In this document: in pieces, positions 7,350 through 16,721 of the stretch
Position numbering within the stretch: position 1 is the stretch's first letter
Layout: the number at the start of each line of letters is the position of its first letter
DNA from: Mycobacterium sp. 852002-10029_SCH5224772
GTDB lineage: Bacteria > Actinomycetota > Actinomycetes > Mycobacteriales > Mycobacteriaceae
Direction of reading: 5' to 3'
NCBI RefSeq assembly: GCF_001667315.1
Contig: NZ_LZHT01000014.1
Location: forward strand, 38,827-102,826
DNA length: 64,000 nucleotides
Made by a program: the position numbers and the translations under genes
The notes under the pieces: model-generated
Seen by the model: the letters and a program-made list of their open reading frames with translations, nothing else
Told to the model about the DNA's origin: nothing
The model's database searches: none

Positions 7350-8453
7350 ATGAGCGAATTGCAGCTGCGCGCGGCCGTTTCCGAACGTCATGTGGACGTG
7401 GAGTTCTCGGTGGCCGCGGGCGAGGTGCTCGCGGTGCTCGGCCCCAACGGCGCGGGCAAATCGACTGTCCTGCATGTCATCGCGGGCCTGCTACGACCCG
7501 ATCACGGGGTGGTGCGGCTGGGGGACCGGGTCTTGACCGACACCGCGGCCGGAATCAACGTCCCGACGCACGACCGCCGGGTAGGGCTGCTGCTGCAAGA
7601 CGCATTGTTGTTCCCGCACATGAGTGTTGCCGCCAACGTCGCGTTCGGGCCGCACAGTCGTCGCGGGAGGTCGCGGTCGGCCCGTACGGCCGAGAACGCG
7701 ACGGCGGTGCGCTGGCTGCGCGAGGTGGACGCCGAGGATCTCGCCGAGCGAAAGCCGCGACAGCTCTCCGGCGGACAAGCCCAGCGGGTCGCGATCGCGC
7801 GAGCACTGGCGGCCGAACCCGACGTGTTGCTGCTCGATGAACCCCTGGCCGGGCTCGACGTCGCCGCGGCCGCCGCGATCCGGGCGGTGCTGCGCAGGGT
7901 CGTCACCCGCATCGGCTGCGCGGCGATCCTGGTCACCCACGACCTGCTGGACGTGTTCACGTTGGCCGATCGAGTGCTGGTGCTCGAGTGCGGCAAGATC
8001 GCCGAAATCGGCCCGGTCCCCAAGGTGCTCACCACGCCCCGCAGTCATTTCGCGGCCCGCATCGCCGGTGTCAACCTGGTCAACGGGACGGTCGACCGCG
8101 ACGGCTCGCTGGTCGCGCACTCCGGTGGGCGCTGGTATGCAGCCCCGCACGAGCGAGGCGATCTGGTCTCGCCCGAGCAGGATGCGATCGCGGTTTTCCC
8201 GCCGACAGTGGTGGCCGTCTATCGCGAACAGCCGCACGGCAGCCCCCGCAACGCCTTTGAGGTCACCGTGGCCGAGATGGACATTCGCGGGTCGGCGGTG
8301 TTGGTACGTGGCGCTCAGCAACCGGATGGGGCCCCCGGCCTGGCCGCGGAGATCACCGCGGACGCCGCTGCGGAGTTGCGATTGACGCCGGGAGACCGGG
8401 TGTGGTTCTCCGTGAAAGCCCATGAGGTGACGCTGTATCCGGCCGCGCGCTGA
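7350..8453 (+). CDS. modC: Molybdate ABC transporter ATPase ModC
   Basis: 367 residues, orthologue of Rv1859. Walker A GPNGAGKST at 31-39, Q-loop near 83, signature LSGGQ at 139-143, Walker B LLLDEP at 160-165 and switch His197 are all present. The C-terminal 120 residues form a TOBE/Mop molybdate-sensing domain, which in the family provides feedback inhibition. It energises molybdate import through ModB. Co-transcribed with modB. Confidence 0.95.
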   Translation: MSELQLRAAVSERHVDVEFSVAAGEVLAVLGPNGAGKSTVLHVIAGLLRPDHGVVRLGDRVLTDTAAGINVPTHDRRVGLLLQDALLFPHMSVAANVAFGPHSRRGRSRSARTAENATAVRWLREVDAEDLAERKPRQLSGGQAQRVAIARALAAEPDVLLLDEPLAGLDVAAAAAIRAVLRRVVTRIGCAAILVTHDLLDVFTLADRVLVLECGKIAEIGPVPKVLTTPRSHFAARIAGVNLVNGTVDRDGSLVAHSGGRWYAAPHERGDLVSPEQDAIAVFPPTVVAVYREQPHGSPRNAFEVTVAEMDIRGSAVLVRGAQQPDGAPGLAAEITADAAAELRLTPGDRVWFSVKAHEVTLYPAAR

Positions 8454-8585
8454 GCGCAGGCGCCGGAGTCGTCGGGCCCCGCGACGGCGCCCGCCAGGTT
8501 GCACATTGGCAACATCGGCACAACTGCGCAGCATTAGTCCGCAAAGCTCCTTGCGTCACAGCGGTAACACGGTAGGTTCGTCGCC

Positions 8586-9689
8586 ATGGAGCAGGTGGAA
8601 CCGACCTCGACACGCCGCAAAGGACTGTGGACGACGCTGGCGATCACCACGGTGAGTGGTGCCAGTGCACTCGCCATCGCGTTGCCGGCGACCTCGAATG
8701 CCGATCCCGAGGTCCCGACCCCCGTCCCACCGAGCACGGCCACGGCCCCGCCCGCGCCCGTGGCGCCTGGCGCGCCGGCGCCGAATGGGCAACCGGCACC
8801 GGGTGATCCCAACGCGGTTCCGCCGCCCCTCGCCCCGAACGGGGCACCGCCACCGCCCGTCGACCCCAACGCGCCCCCGCCGCCACCCGTCGACCCGAAC
8901 GCGCCTCCGCCACCGCCGGTCGACCCCAACGCCGGGCGGGTCAACAACGCCGTCGGGGGCTTCAGCTATGTCCTACCCGCGGGTTGGGTGGAATCGGACG
9001 CTTCCCATCTGGACTACGGCTCGGCGCTGCTGAGCAAGGTGACGGGCCCGCCGCCGATGCCCGACCAGCCGCCACTGGTTGCCAACGACACGCGCATCGT
9101 GATGGGCCGCCTCGACCAAAAGCTGTACGCCAGTGCGGAAGCCGACAATGCCAAGGCCGCGGTGCGGCTGGGTTCGGACATGGGTGAGTTTTTCATGCCC
9201 TACCCCGGTACTCGCATCAATCAGGACAGCACCCCGCTCAACGGCGCCAACGGAAGCACCGGCAGCGGGTCGTACTACGAAGTCAAATTCAGCGATGCCT
9301 CCAAGCCGAACGGCCAGATCTGGACGGGCGTCATCGGCTCCGCCAACGGCGGGAACGCGCAACGCTGGTTCGTGGTGTGGCTGGGAACCTCGAACAACCC
9401 GGTGGATCGGGGCGCGGCCAAGGCGCTCACCGAGTCGATCCAGGCTTGGACACCGCCGGCAGCCCCGCCTCCGGCTCCCGGTGCGCCGGGAGCACCTGCA
9501 CCCGCGCCCGCACCAGCAGCGCCGGGTGCTCCCGCACCAGCACCCGCAGCGCCGGGAGCACCTGCACCCGCGCCCGCAGCGCCGGCGGCTCCGGGAGCAC
9601 CGGCTCCCGCGCCGGTCCCGGGCCAGGCGCCGGCCGTAGAGGTCAGCCCCACCCCCACACCGGCACCGCAGCAGACCCTTTCGGCCTGA
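8586..9689 (+). CDS. apa: Alanine/proline-rich secreted adhesin Apa (fibronectin attachment protein)
   Basis: 367 residues, orthologue of Rv1860 (MPT32). The signal peptide ends ATSNA, giving a mature start at Asp40 as in M. tuberculosis. Residues about 44-115 are a Pro/Ala/Thr-rich region with three tandem PPPPVDPNA units, encoded by near-identical 30-base DNA repeats at about 8846-8935. The central domain (about 120-300) is the folded fibronectin-attachment part ([18 protein letters not shown]). The C-terminus is a long run of PAPA/PGAP repeats. Apa is a mannosylated extracellular glycoprotein that binds fibronectin and host lectins. The gene is probably monocistronic. Confidence 0.95.
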   Translation: MEQVEPTSTRRKGLWTTLAITTVSGASALAIALPATSNADPEVPTPVPPSTATAPPAPVAPGAPAPNGQPAPGDPNAVPPPLAPNGAPPPPVDPNAPPPPPVDPNAPPPPPVDPNAGRVNNAVGGFSYVLPAGWVESDASHLDYGSALLSKVTGPPPMPDQPPLVANDTRIVMGRLDQKLYASAEADNAKAAVRLGSDMGEFFMPYPGTRINQDSTPLNGANGSTGSGSYYEVKFSDASKPNGQIWTGVIGSANGGNAQRWFVVWLGTSNNPVDRGAAKALTESIQAWTPPAAPPPAPGAPGAPAPAPAPAAPGAPAPAPAAPGAPAPAPAAPAAPGAPAPAPVPGQAPAVEVSPTPTPAPQQTLSA

Positions 9690-9788
9690 CCTTCTGGATC
9701 GATCGCACCGGCGCGACCAAAACGATGGGTTAACCGTCTCCAATTCGGCCCTCGTTTCGTGACCCAAACTGGGTATACCGAAATGACG

Positions 9789-9807
9789 GCCCAGCAAAGT
9801 GCTGGGC
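9789..9807 (+). terminator. Perfect hairpin between apa and the Rv1861-like gene
   Basis: GCCCAGCA and TGCTGGGC form a perfect 8-bp stem with the loop AAG, followed by TTT. It lies 100 bases after the apa stop and ends 14 bases before the ribosome site of the next gene. It could terminate apa or act in the leader of the downstream gene; the short T tract makes either tentative. Confidence 0.4.
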
Positions 9808-9834
9808 TTTGCCAGCGATTGCAAGGAGACCGCA

Positions 9835-10134
9835 ATGGACATCATGGCAGCTACCGAATACCTCGCTCGATCAAGCACACTCACCAGCGTCGGCTGGATC
9901 GGCTACATCATCATCGGTGGTATCGCCGGTGCGATTGCCAGCAAGATCATCCGCGGTAGCGGAGCAGGCATCCTGATGGACATCGTGATCGGCATTGTGG
10001 GCGCATTGATCGGCGGTTTCGTCTTGAGCTTCTTCGTCGACACCGCGAGTGGCGGCTACTTCTTCACCTTCTTCACCGCGCTGCTCGGCTCGTTGATCCT
10101 GCTCTGGATCGTCGGCATGGTGCGCAGAACATAG
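9835..10134 (+). CDS. Small GlsB/YeaQ/YmgE-family membrane protein (Rv1861-like)
   Basis: 99 residues from the ATG at 9835, chosen because AAGGAG (9823-9828) sits 6 bases upstream; a start at 9799 lies inside the hairpin and has no ribosome site. Three hydrophobic helices with Gly-rich motifs (GYIIIGGIAGAIASKIIRG, GIVGALIGGFVLSFF) are typical of the transglycosylase-associated YeaQ/YmgE family, stress-linked inner-membrane proteins without known enzymatic activity. Rv1861 is of similar size and position. Confidence 0.85.
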   Translation: MDIMAATEYLARSSTLTSVGWIGYIIIGGIAGAIASKIIRGSGAGILMDIVIGIVGALIGGFVLSFFVDTASGGYFFTFFTALLGSLILLWIVGMVRRT

Positions 10135-10180
10135 CAACTTAACCCGTTGCGGCCGTGGTGGTTAGCGGCATGATGGTGTG

Positions 10181-11209
10181 ATGGCTTCACCGGTGACCAC
10201 CACGGCAATGCGTGCCTGGCGCGTGCGTCGGCCGGGGCCGATGGACACCGACCCGCTCGAACAGGTCACCACCGAGGTGCCGCGGCCCGGGCCGTCCGAA
10301 CTGCTGGTGGCCGTGCGCGCGTGCGGGGTGTGTCGCACCGACCTGCACGTCACCGAAGGCGACCTTCCCGTCCACCGCGACCGGGTCACGCCCGGACATG
10401 AAGTGGTGGGCGAGGTCGTCGAAATCGGGTCCGAGGCCGATGCCGAGTTTCGGGTGGGGGACCGGGTCGGCATCGCGTGGCTGCGTCACACCTGCGGCGA
10501 GTGCAGATACTGCCGTCGCGGCGACGAGAACCTGTGCCCGAAGTCCCGCTACACCGGCTGGGACGCCGACGGCGGGTACGCCGAATTCGCCACCGTCCCA
10601 GCAGCGTTCGCACATCCCCTGCCCAGCGGTTACAGCGACAGCGAACTCGCCCCCTTGTTGTGTGCGGGCATCATCGGTTACCGCTCACTAGTACGCGCCG
10701 AGCTGCCACCCGGCGGGCGGCTGGGTCTCTACGGTTTTGGCGGCAGCGCGCACATCACCGCGCAGGTCGCCCTGGCGCAAGGCGCCGAGGTGCACGTGAT
10801 GACCCGCGGATCCCGGGCCCGCGAGCTGGCAGTGGAACTCGGGGCGGCATCCGCACAGGGTGCGGCGGATCCGCCGCCCGTGCCACTGGACGCCGCGATC
10901 CTGTTTGCCCCGGTCGGTGATCTGGTGCTGCCCGCGCTGGAAGCGTTGGATCGCGGCGGCACGCTGGCGATCGCCGGGATCCACCTATCGGATATCCCGA
11001 CCCTGAACTACCAGCGTCACCTGTTCCAGGAACGCCAGGTCCGATCGGTCACGTCGAACACCCGGGCCGACGCGCGGGCCTTCCTCGACTTCGCGGGCAG
11101 GCACCACATCCAGGTCACCACGCCGGAATATCCTCTCGGGCAAGCCGATCGGGCGCTGGCGGATCTGAGCGCCGGACGCATCGCGGGTGCGGCGGTGCTG
11201 CTGGTGTGA
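10181..11209 (+). CDS. adhA: Zinc-dependent alcohol dehydrogenase AdhA
   Basis: 342 residues from ATG 10181; a GTG at 10178 adds one. Orthologue of Rv1862. The MDR zinc site is seen in [13 protein letters not shown] and GHEVVGEV, and a structural zinc loop in [15 protein letters not shown]. The cofactor fold [10 protein letters not shown] departs from the usual GxGxxG. It oxidises alcohols to aldehydes with NAD(P); the physiological substrate is unknown. It is convergent with the CPBP gene, with a 6-base gap. Confidence 0.92.
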   Translation: MASPVTTTAMRAWRVRRPGPMDTDPLEQVTTEVPRPGPSELLVAVRACGVCRTDLHVTEGDLPVHRDRVTPGHEVVGEVVEIGSEADAEFRVGDRVGIAWLRHTCGECRYCRRGDENLCPKSRYTGWDADGGYAEFATVPAAFAHPLPSGYSDSELAPLLCAGIIGYRSLVRAELPPGGRLGLYGFGGSAHITAQVALAQGAEVHVMTRGSRARELAVELGAASAQGAADPPPVPLDAAILFAPVGDLVLPALEALDRGGTLAIAGIHLSDIPTLNYQRHLFQERQVRSVTSNTRADARAFLDFAGRHHIQVTTPEYPLGQADRALADLSAGRIAGAAVLLV

Positions 11210-11215
11210 TCGGCG

Positions 11216-11977
11216 TCAGGTGGACAAATGCCACACGAACGCGGCCGCGAGCGCACCGAGCCCATTCAGTGACCAGTGCAGGGCGATCGGCGCGATCAGG
11301 CTGCCGCTGCGCCGGCGCAGCCAGCTGAAGACGAAGCCCGCGGCTCCAGTCGCCAACACGGCGCCGGCCACCCCCGTCAGCATTCCCACGATGCCACCGC
11401 CGAACAGCCGGGTGAAGCCCACATTGCTGCTGGTCAGCCCGAACGACGTGGCCACATGCCACAGCCCGAACAGCAGCGAGCCCGCCAGCGCGACCCCGCG
11501 AAAGCCCCAGGCCCGGTTGAGCGCACCGTGCAGGACGCCCCGAAAAGCCAGTTCCTCGGGGATGACGGTCTGCAGCGGGATGATGACCATCGAGGCGACC
11601 ATCGCCCCCGACATCGTGGCGTAGCGGTTGTTCATGAACATCGGCCGGGTCGCCGGCAGCAGCACGCCGACCGCGATCACCGATGCCACCACGGCCACGG
11701 CCGCCAGCGCGTAACCCAGGCCTGGCTTCCAATGCTCTCGGCCCAGGCCGAGGTCCACCCAACCCAGACCGCGGCACCGCATCAAGATGACCAGCCCGAC
11801 GGCCGCGGCGGGAACGGTGGCGATGCTCGCCCACGGCGTGGTGAAGTGCGCGATCAGGTCCGTCAGCACGAGAACCACGACGACGACGGCGATGTCCAGA
11901 TGGATCCGGAACCGGTGCAGCGCCGGAGGCTGGGCCACCTGTGGGTGAACGTCAGCTGTCCCGGTGGCCGCATGCAT
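11216..11977 (-). CDS. CPBP-family intramembrane protease-like protein (Rv1863c-like)
   Basis: 253 residues with about seven hydrophobic segments. The CPBP (CAAX/Rce1-like) motifs are in order: PEELAFRGVL (EExxxR), FGLWHVATSF (FxxxH) and a final IALHWSLNGLG (HxxxN). Those Glu and His residues form the metal-dependent active site in the family. Bacterial members act in the membrane, often in bacteriocin immunity or protein processing; the substrate here is unknown. Length agrees with Rv1863c. Confidence 0.88.
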   Translation of the reverse strand: MHAATGTADVHPQVAQPPALHRFRIHLDIAVVVVVLVLTDLIAHFTTPWASIATVPAAAVGLVILMRCRGLGWVDLGLGREHWKPGLGYALAAVAVVASVIAVGVLLPATRPMFMNNRYATMSGAMVASMVIIPLQTVIPEELAFRGVLHGALNRAWGFRGVALAGSLLFGLWHVATSFGLTSSNVGFTRLFGGGIVGMLTGVAGAVLATGAAGFVFSWLRRRSGSLIAPIALHWSLNGLGALAAAFVWHLST

Positions 11978-12075
11978 TCGGCCAGTCTAGCGGCGGGCGC
12001 CGCCACCGCAGGCCAACGAGATTGCCGTCAGGTAAATCTCATTCGCTCTTTCTGCCGGTCAGACCGGTCGCGCCG

Positions 12076-12208
12076 CCTCCCAGGTCGGATGGGTCGCCTC
12101 GCTCGCATCACTCACGACGCTCGTTCTGCTCGCTCGCCTCCCAGGTCAGATGGGTCGCCTCGCTCGCATCACTCACGACGCTCGTTCTGCTCGCTCGCCT
12201 CCCAGGTC
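12076..12208. repeat. 61-bp tandem duplication at the 3-prime end of the phosphoketolase gene
   Basis: Two 61-base units, 12076-12136 and 12137-12197, differ at one position, and a third partial unit begins at 12198. The unit starts CCTCCCAGGTC. The phosphoketolase stop codon (12169-12171, minus strand) lies within the second unit, so the last residues of the protein (ASEQNERRE) are encoded by the repeat. The outer copy is non-coding. Expansion could reflect slippage. Confidence 0.9.
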
Positions 12209-14574
12209 CACCCCGAAATCTTCGGGTCGTCCTCGCCGTGCTCGCGCGTGTACAACCGCGCGGCCAGGCGGGCGTCGACCATGCGCTGCCGCAGCATGGC
12301 GGCGCGACTCGCCAATCCGTCGACCCGGTCGATGACATCCATGACCAGATGGAAGCGGTCCAGGTCATTGAGCATCACCATGTCGAAGGGCGTCGTCGTG
12401 GTGCCGCGTTCCTTGAAGCCGCGCACGTGCATATGCGCGTGGTTGGTGCGGCTGTAGGTGAGCCGGTGGATCAGCCACGGATAGCCGTGGTAGGCGAAAA
12501 TGACCGGTCTGTCCGGGGTGAACAGCGCGTCGAACTCGCGGTCCGGCAAGCCATGCGGGTGCTCGGTATCGGGCTGCAACCGCATCAGGTCGACGACGTT
12601 GACCACCCGGACGGCCAGCTCCGGCAGTTCGGAGCGCAGGATGTCGGCGGCGCCCAGCGTCTCGAGCGTCGGGATGTCCCCGGCGCACGCCAGCACCACG
12701 TCGGGTTTGTCGGTGGCCGTGCTCGCCCACTCCCAGATGCCCAGGCCGCGGGTGCAGTGCGAGATGGCTTCGTCCATGTCGAGGTACGCCAGCGCGGGCT
12801 GCTTGCCGGCGACGATGACGTTGATGTAGTCGCGGCTGCGCAGGCAGTGATCGGCCACCGAGAGCAGCGTGTTGCCGTCCGGCGGCAGGTACACCCGGGT
12901 CAACTCGGGTCGCTTGTTGGCGACGAGATCGATGAAGCCCGGGTCCTGGTGGGACGCGCCGTTGTGGTCCTGTCGCCACACGTGCGAGCTCAGCAGGTAA
13001 TTCAGCGATGCGATCGGCCGCCGCCACGGCAATTCCCGGCTGGTTGCAAGCCATTTCGCGTGCTGATTCATCATCGAGTCGACGATGTGCACAAACGCTT
13101 CGTAGCAGTTGAACAGGCCGTGCCGCCCGGTCAACACGTAGCCTTCCAGCCAGCCTTGGCACAGGTGCTCGGACAGCACCTCCATCACCCGGCCGTCGGG
13201 CGCCAGATGCTCGTCGTCGGGCTCGACCTCGGACAGCCACACCTTGTCGGTCGATCCGTAGACGGCGTCGAGCCGATTGGACGCCGTTTCGTCGGGCCCC
13301 ATGAGCCGAAATCGGTCCCGGTTGCGGGCGATCACGTCGCGCAGGAACGCGCCTAACACCCGGGTGGCCTCGTGCGTGATGGCCGCCGGCCGCTCGACCG
13401 GCACCGCGTAGTCGCGAAAATCCGGCAGGGCGAGATCGTGCAGCAACAACCCGCCGTTGGCGTGCGGGTTGGCGCTCATCCGCCGATCCCCGGCGGGTGC
13501 CAGCGCCCGCAGCTCCGACCGCAGCCGGCCGGTGTCGTCGAAAAGTTGCTCGGGTCGATAGCTGCGCAGCCACTGCTCGAGCTGGGCGCGGTGTTCGGGA
13601 TTGTCGTGTGTCTCGGCGAGCGGGACCTGGTGTGAGCGCCAGGTGCCCTCAACCTTCTTGCCGTCCACCATCTTTGGCCCGGTCCAGCCCTTCGGTGTGC
13701 GCAGCACGATCATCGGCCACACCGGCCGCTTCACCTCGTTGCCGCCACGCGCCGCGCTCTGGATGGCCGCGATGTCGTCGAAGGCGTCGTCGAGGGCGGC
13801 GGCCAACTGCTGGTGCACGGCGGCCGGATCGTCACCGGCGACGGTGATCGGCCGGTACCCGTAGCCGCGCAGCAGCGATTCCAGTTCCGCGTGCGGGATG
13901 CGGGCCAGCACGGTCGGATTGGCGATCTTGTAGCCGTTGAGCGCCAGGATGGGCAGCACGGCACCGTCGGTGACCGGGTTGAGGAACTTGTTGGAGTGCC
14001 AGCTGGCGGCCAGGGGCCCGGTCTCGGCCTCACCGTCGCCGACGACGCAGGCCACCACCAGATACGGGTTGTCCAGGGCGGCGCCGTAGGCGTGCACCAA
14101 CGCGTAACCGAGCTCACCGCCTTCGTGAATGGATCCCGGCGTCTGGGCCGCGACGTGGCTGGGGATGCCGCCGGGGAAGGAGAACTGCCGGAACAGCTTG
14201 CGCAGGCCTTCGGTGTCCTCTTCGATGCCGGTGTACACCTCGCTGTAGGTGCCTTCGAGGTAGGCGTTGGCGACCAGCCCGGGGCCGCCATGACCCGGGC
14301 CGGTCACGTAGATGACGTCGGCGTCGCGGTTGCGGATGACCCGGTTCAGGTGCGCGTAGACGAGGTTGAGCCCGGGCGTGGTGCCCCAGTGCCCCAGCAA
14401 TCGCGGTTTGACGTGATCGGTGGTCAGCGGCTCGGTGAGCAGCGGGTTGTCCAGCAGGTAGATCTGGCCGACCGACAAATAATTGGCGGCGCGCCAGTAC
14501 TTGTCGATCAGGTCCAATTCGTCGTCGGAGAGCGGAGATCCAGCGGGCGCGGAGGTTCGGGTTTCTAAGCTCAC
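12169..14574 (-). CDS. xfp: Xylulose-5-phosphate/fructose-6-phosphate phosphoketolase
   Basis: 801 residues from GTG 14574, the normal family length. The frame is open up to 14700, but that would overlap the upstream SDR gene. It cleaves xylulose-5-P or fructose-6-P with phosphate to acetyl phosphate plus an aldose phosphate, using thiamine diphosphate. Family motifs: [18 protein letters not shown] near 61, [14 protein letters not shown] near 151, the ThDP-binding [10 protein letters not shown] at 179-188, and [17 protein letters not shown] later. The position corresponds to Rv1864c in M. tuberculosis, so the locus content differs. The last residues are repeat-derived. Confidence 0.95.
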   Translation of the reverse strand: MSLETRTSAPAGSPLSDDELDLIDKYWRAANYLSVGQIYLLDNPLLTEPLTTDHVKPRLLGHWGTTPGLNLVYAHLNRVIRNRDADVIYVTGPGHGGPGLVANAYLEGTYSEVYTGIEEDTEGLRKLFRQFSFPGGIPSHVAAQTPGSIHEGGELGYALVHAYGAALDNPYLVVACVVGDGEAETGPLAASWHSNKFLNPVTDGAVLPILALNGYKIANPTVLARIPHAELESLLRGYGYRPITVAGDDPAAVHQQLAAALDDAFDDIAAIQSAARGGNEVKRPVWPMIVLRTPKGWTGPKMVDGKKVEGTWRSHQVPLAETHDNPEHRAQLEQWLRSYRPEQLFDDTGRLRSELRALAPAGDRRMSANPHANGGLLLHDLALPDFRDYAVPVERPAAITHEATRVLGAFLRDVIARNRDRFRLMGPDETASNRLDAVYGSTDKVWLSEVEPDDEHLAPDGRVMEVLSEHLCQGWLEGYVLTGRHGLFNCYEAFVHIVDSMMNQHAKWLATSRELPWRRPIASLNYLLSSHVWRQDHNGASHQDPGFIDLVANKRPELTRVYLPPDGNTLLSVADHCLRSRDYINVIVAGKQPALAYLDMDEAISHCTRGLGIWEWASTATDKPDVVLACAGDIPTLETLGAADILRSELPELAVRVVNVVDLMRLQPDTEHPHGLPDREFDALFTPDRPVIFAYHGYPWLIHRLTYSRTNHAHMHVRGFKERGTTTTPFDMVMLNDLDRFHLVMDVIDRVDGLASRAAMLRQRMVDARLAARLYTREHGEDDPKISGWTWEASEQNERRE

Positions 14575-14620
14575 TCGGCCGATTGTCCGCGCCTTCGGTG
14601 AAGAATGCTCGTGCGCGCGA

Positions 14621-15469
14621 TTACTCTTCGCCGCGGGCGCGGGCTTCGTACGCCTGTCGTTTTTCGACGTCGACGTCGTCGGTGAATACGTGGTCGCCAC
14701 CGAGCATCCGGTTGAGGCCCTCGGCGATCCGGCGCGGCCAGAATTTCTGGGACACCACCATCGCGCCCGCCGCCTTGGTGATGCGCACCCGCGGCTTCGG
14801 GTGGGCCACCAGCCTGACGATCGCGTCGGCGATCTCGGCGGGCTCGGCGTTGCGGAACCCCTTCATCCCGGGTGTCCCGGCGACCAGCTCGGTGTTGACG
14901 AACGTCGGCAACACCGTGGAGAACTTCACCCCGGCCGAGCGGTACTCCAGCCGGGCCGAGTCGGTAAACGCGACCACCGCGTGCTTGCTGGCGCAGTAGG
15001 TCGCCAAGCCGACGATGTAGAGCTCCCCGGCCAGCGAGGCGACGTTGATGACGTGGCCCTTGCCGCGGGGCACCATGCGCTGGGCCGCCAGCTTGCTGCC
15101 CAGCATCACGCCGTAGACGTTGATGTCCAGAATCCGCCGGGTGACCGCGTCCGGCTCGTCGACGATGCGGCCGACGGGCATGATGCCGGCGTTGTTGATC
15201 AGCACATCGATCGGGCCGAGCTGGCGTTCGACCTCGTCGAGGAAGTCCGAGAACGAATGCGGGTCGGTGACGTCGAGTTTCCCGTAGACGTCCAGGCCCA
15301 GGTCGGCGCCCGACTCCTTCACCCGCACCTCGTCGACATCGCCGATGGCGACCCTGGCGCCCAGATTGTGCAGCGCGGTCGCGGTGGCCAGCCCGATTCC
15401 CCGGGCGCCGCCGGTGATCACAATGACCTTTCCGCGGACCTTGAGGCCGATGGAAGCCGTGTCAGCCAT
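14621..15469 (-). CDS. Short-chain dehydrogenase/reductase (Rv1865c-like)
   Basis: 282 residues from ATG 15469, which has GGAGGG 9 bases upstream; an earlier in-frame start at 15502 is less likely. Classical SDR motifs are complete: [12 protein letters not shown] and YCASK with an upstream Ser. It should act as an NAD(P)-dependent oxidoreductase on an unknown alcohol or ketone. The C-terminal 50 residues carry a basic region ([21 protein letters not shown]) that may contact membrane, as in related mycobacterial lipid SDRs. The phosphoketolase gene follows after 46 bases and could be co-transcribed. Confidence 0.9.
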   Translation of the reverse strand: MADTASIGLKVRGKVIVITGGARGIGLATATALHNLGARVAIGDVDEVRVKESGADLGLDVYGKLDVTDPHSFSDFLDEVERQLGPIDVLINNAGIMPVGRIVDEPDAVTRRILDINVYGVMLGSKLAAQRMVPRGKGHVINVASLAGELYIVGLATYCASKHAVVAFTDSARLEYRSAGVKFSTVLPTFVNTELVAGTPGMKGFRNAEPAEIADAIVRLVAHPKPRVRITKAAGAMVVSQKFWPRRIAEGLNRMLGGDHVFTDDVDVEKRQAYEARARGEE

Positions 15470-15580
15470 GTTCGGTGCCCTCCGATTCTTGACGGGTGTC
15501 AACTAAACAATCCGGTAAGCACAGCACTCGGAGTCCGACCGCGCAACAACCGATGGGGTCCCACCCGAGGCGACGACGGG

Positions 15581-16504
15581 TCAGCGCACGGCCAGCCACA
15601 CCAGGCTGGCGGCGCCGGCCAGGGCGCAGTAGATCGCGAACGGGGTCAGGGTCCGGGTCTGGAAGTACCGGGTCAGGAAGCGCACGGCAAGGTAGGCGCA
15701 GACGAACGAGGCGACGCTGCCGGCCAGCACCTGGCCACCGATGCCGGCGCCCAGCGGCCCGAAGAGTTCGGGGATCTTGTACACCCCGGCGGCCAGGATG
15801 ATCGGCGTCGCGAGCAGGAAGGAGAAACGGGCGGCGTCCTCATGCGAGAGGCCGCGCCACAGGCCCGCGACGATGGTGATCCCCGAGCGGCTGATTCCGG
15901 GGAACAGGGCCAGGATCTGCGCGGCGCCGATCAGCGTTCCGCGGGGCAGCGAGAGCTGGGCGAGCCGATGATCCGAGGCCTCGTCGCCGTGCTCGAGCTC
16001 GGCGTCGCCCGCCGCGGGTTGGCCCGGCCCCGGCGTGGGCGCGATGCGGCGGCGCAACACCTCGCCCACGTACAGGGCGATGCCGTTGAGCAACAGGAAC
16101 GTCGCCGCCGGGACGGGCTTGCCCAGCGTAGTGCGGAACAGCTGCTCCAGCGCGAGGCCGGCCAGACCGACCGGGATGGTGCCTGCCACGATCAGCCAGG
16201 CCAGCCGCTCGTCGGGCGTCTGGATGCGGCGATGCCGCAGCGAGGAGAAGAATCCGCCCAGGACGCGCACCCAGTCGCGCCAGAAGAACAGCAGCAGGGC
16301 GGCGGCGGTGGCCACATGAAGGCCCACGATGAAGGCCAGGTAGGGCGAGTGGGGAGCCGAGACGCTGAGATCCTGGGCCCATCGCCCGCCGACGAGCGCC
16401 GGCACCAAGATCGCGTGCCCCAGGCTCGAGACCGGGAACAGCTCGGTGACGCCTTGGAACGCGCCGACCACCACGGCCTCGACGTAGCTCAGGTGGGCGG
16501 TCAT
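15581..16504 (-). CDS. uppP: Undecaprenyl-diphosphate phosphatase (UppP/BacA)
   Basis: 307 residues from ATG 16504, preceded by GGAGG with 8-base spacing. It dephosphorylates undecaprenyl (in mycobacteria decaprenyl) pyrophosphate to recycle the lipid carrier for peptidoglycan and arabinogalactan. Both family signatures are intact: GVTELFPVSSLGH at 18-30 (Glu21, Ser26/27, His30) and PGISRSG at 202-208. About eight hydrophobic segments. An acidic hydrophilic stretch at about 155-183 makes it longer than the usual 275 residues. In M. tuberculosis the known UppP (Rv2136c) lies elsewhere, so this may be a second copy. Confidence 0.92.
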   Translation of the reverse strand: MTAHLSYVEAVVVGAFQGVTELFPVSSLGHAILVPALVGGRWAQDLSVSAPHSPYLAFIVGLHVATAAALLLFFWRDWVRVLGGFFSSLRHRRIQTPDERLAWLIVAGTIPVGLAGLALEQLFRTTLGKPVPAATFLLLNGIALYVGEVLRRRIAPTPGPGQPAAGDAELEHGDEASDHRLAQLSLPRGTLIGAAQILALFPGISRSGITIVAGLWRGLSHEDAARFSFLLATPIILAAGVYKIPELFGPLGAGIGGQVLAGSVASFVCAYLAVRFLTRYFQTRTLTPFAIYCALAGAASLVWLAVR

Positions 16505-16721
16505 AGTGGATGCCTCCATCGGACGACAGTCGGGCCTCGCGGTCGGCCTGTGACGATAGCCCACGCCGCGCCGGGGCGGGTCCCCGACTGAGCGTTCGGT
16601 CCGGGCCGAGCGGGAGGGCGCCGAATCCGCTTGCCCACCCGGCCATTTGGCGATCGCCCGCCCGGTCAGATGGGTCAGCGCCCGCCGTGCAGCGCCCTGA
16701 CCAGGCAGGTACGGTGTGCAG

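Noticed and set aside
6420..7475. Minus-strand frame opposite modB and modC
   Set aside because: Gln/His/Arg-rich shadow; modB and modC on the plus strand carry all family motifs.
9789..9807. The hairpin as a riboswitch for the Rv1861-like gene
   Set aside because: A single 8-bp stem with a 3-base loop is too small; kept only as a possible terminator.
12005..12075. A gene between the CPBP protein and the phosphoketolase
   Set aside because: No frame with coding features; only the tandem duplication is present.
14483..16591. A 702-codon plus-strand frame across the SDR and uppP genes
   Set aside because: Shadow of two well-supported minus-strand genes; low-complexity residue use typical of antisense frames in GC-rich DNA.
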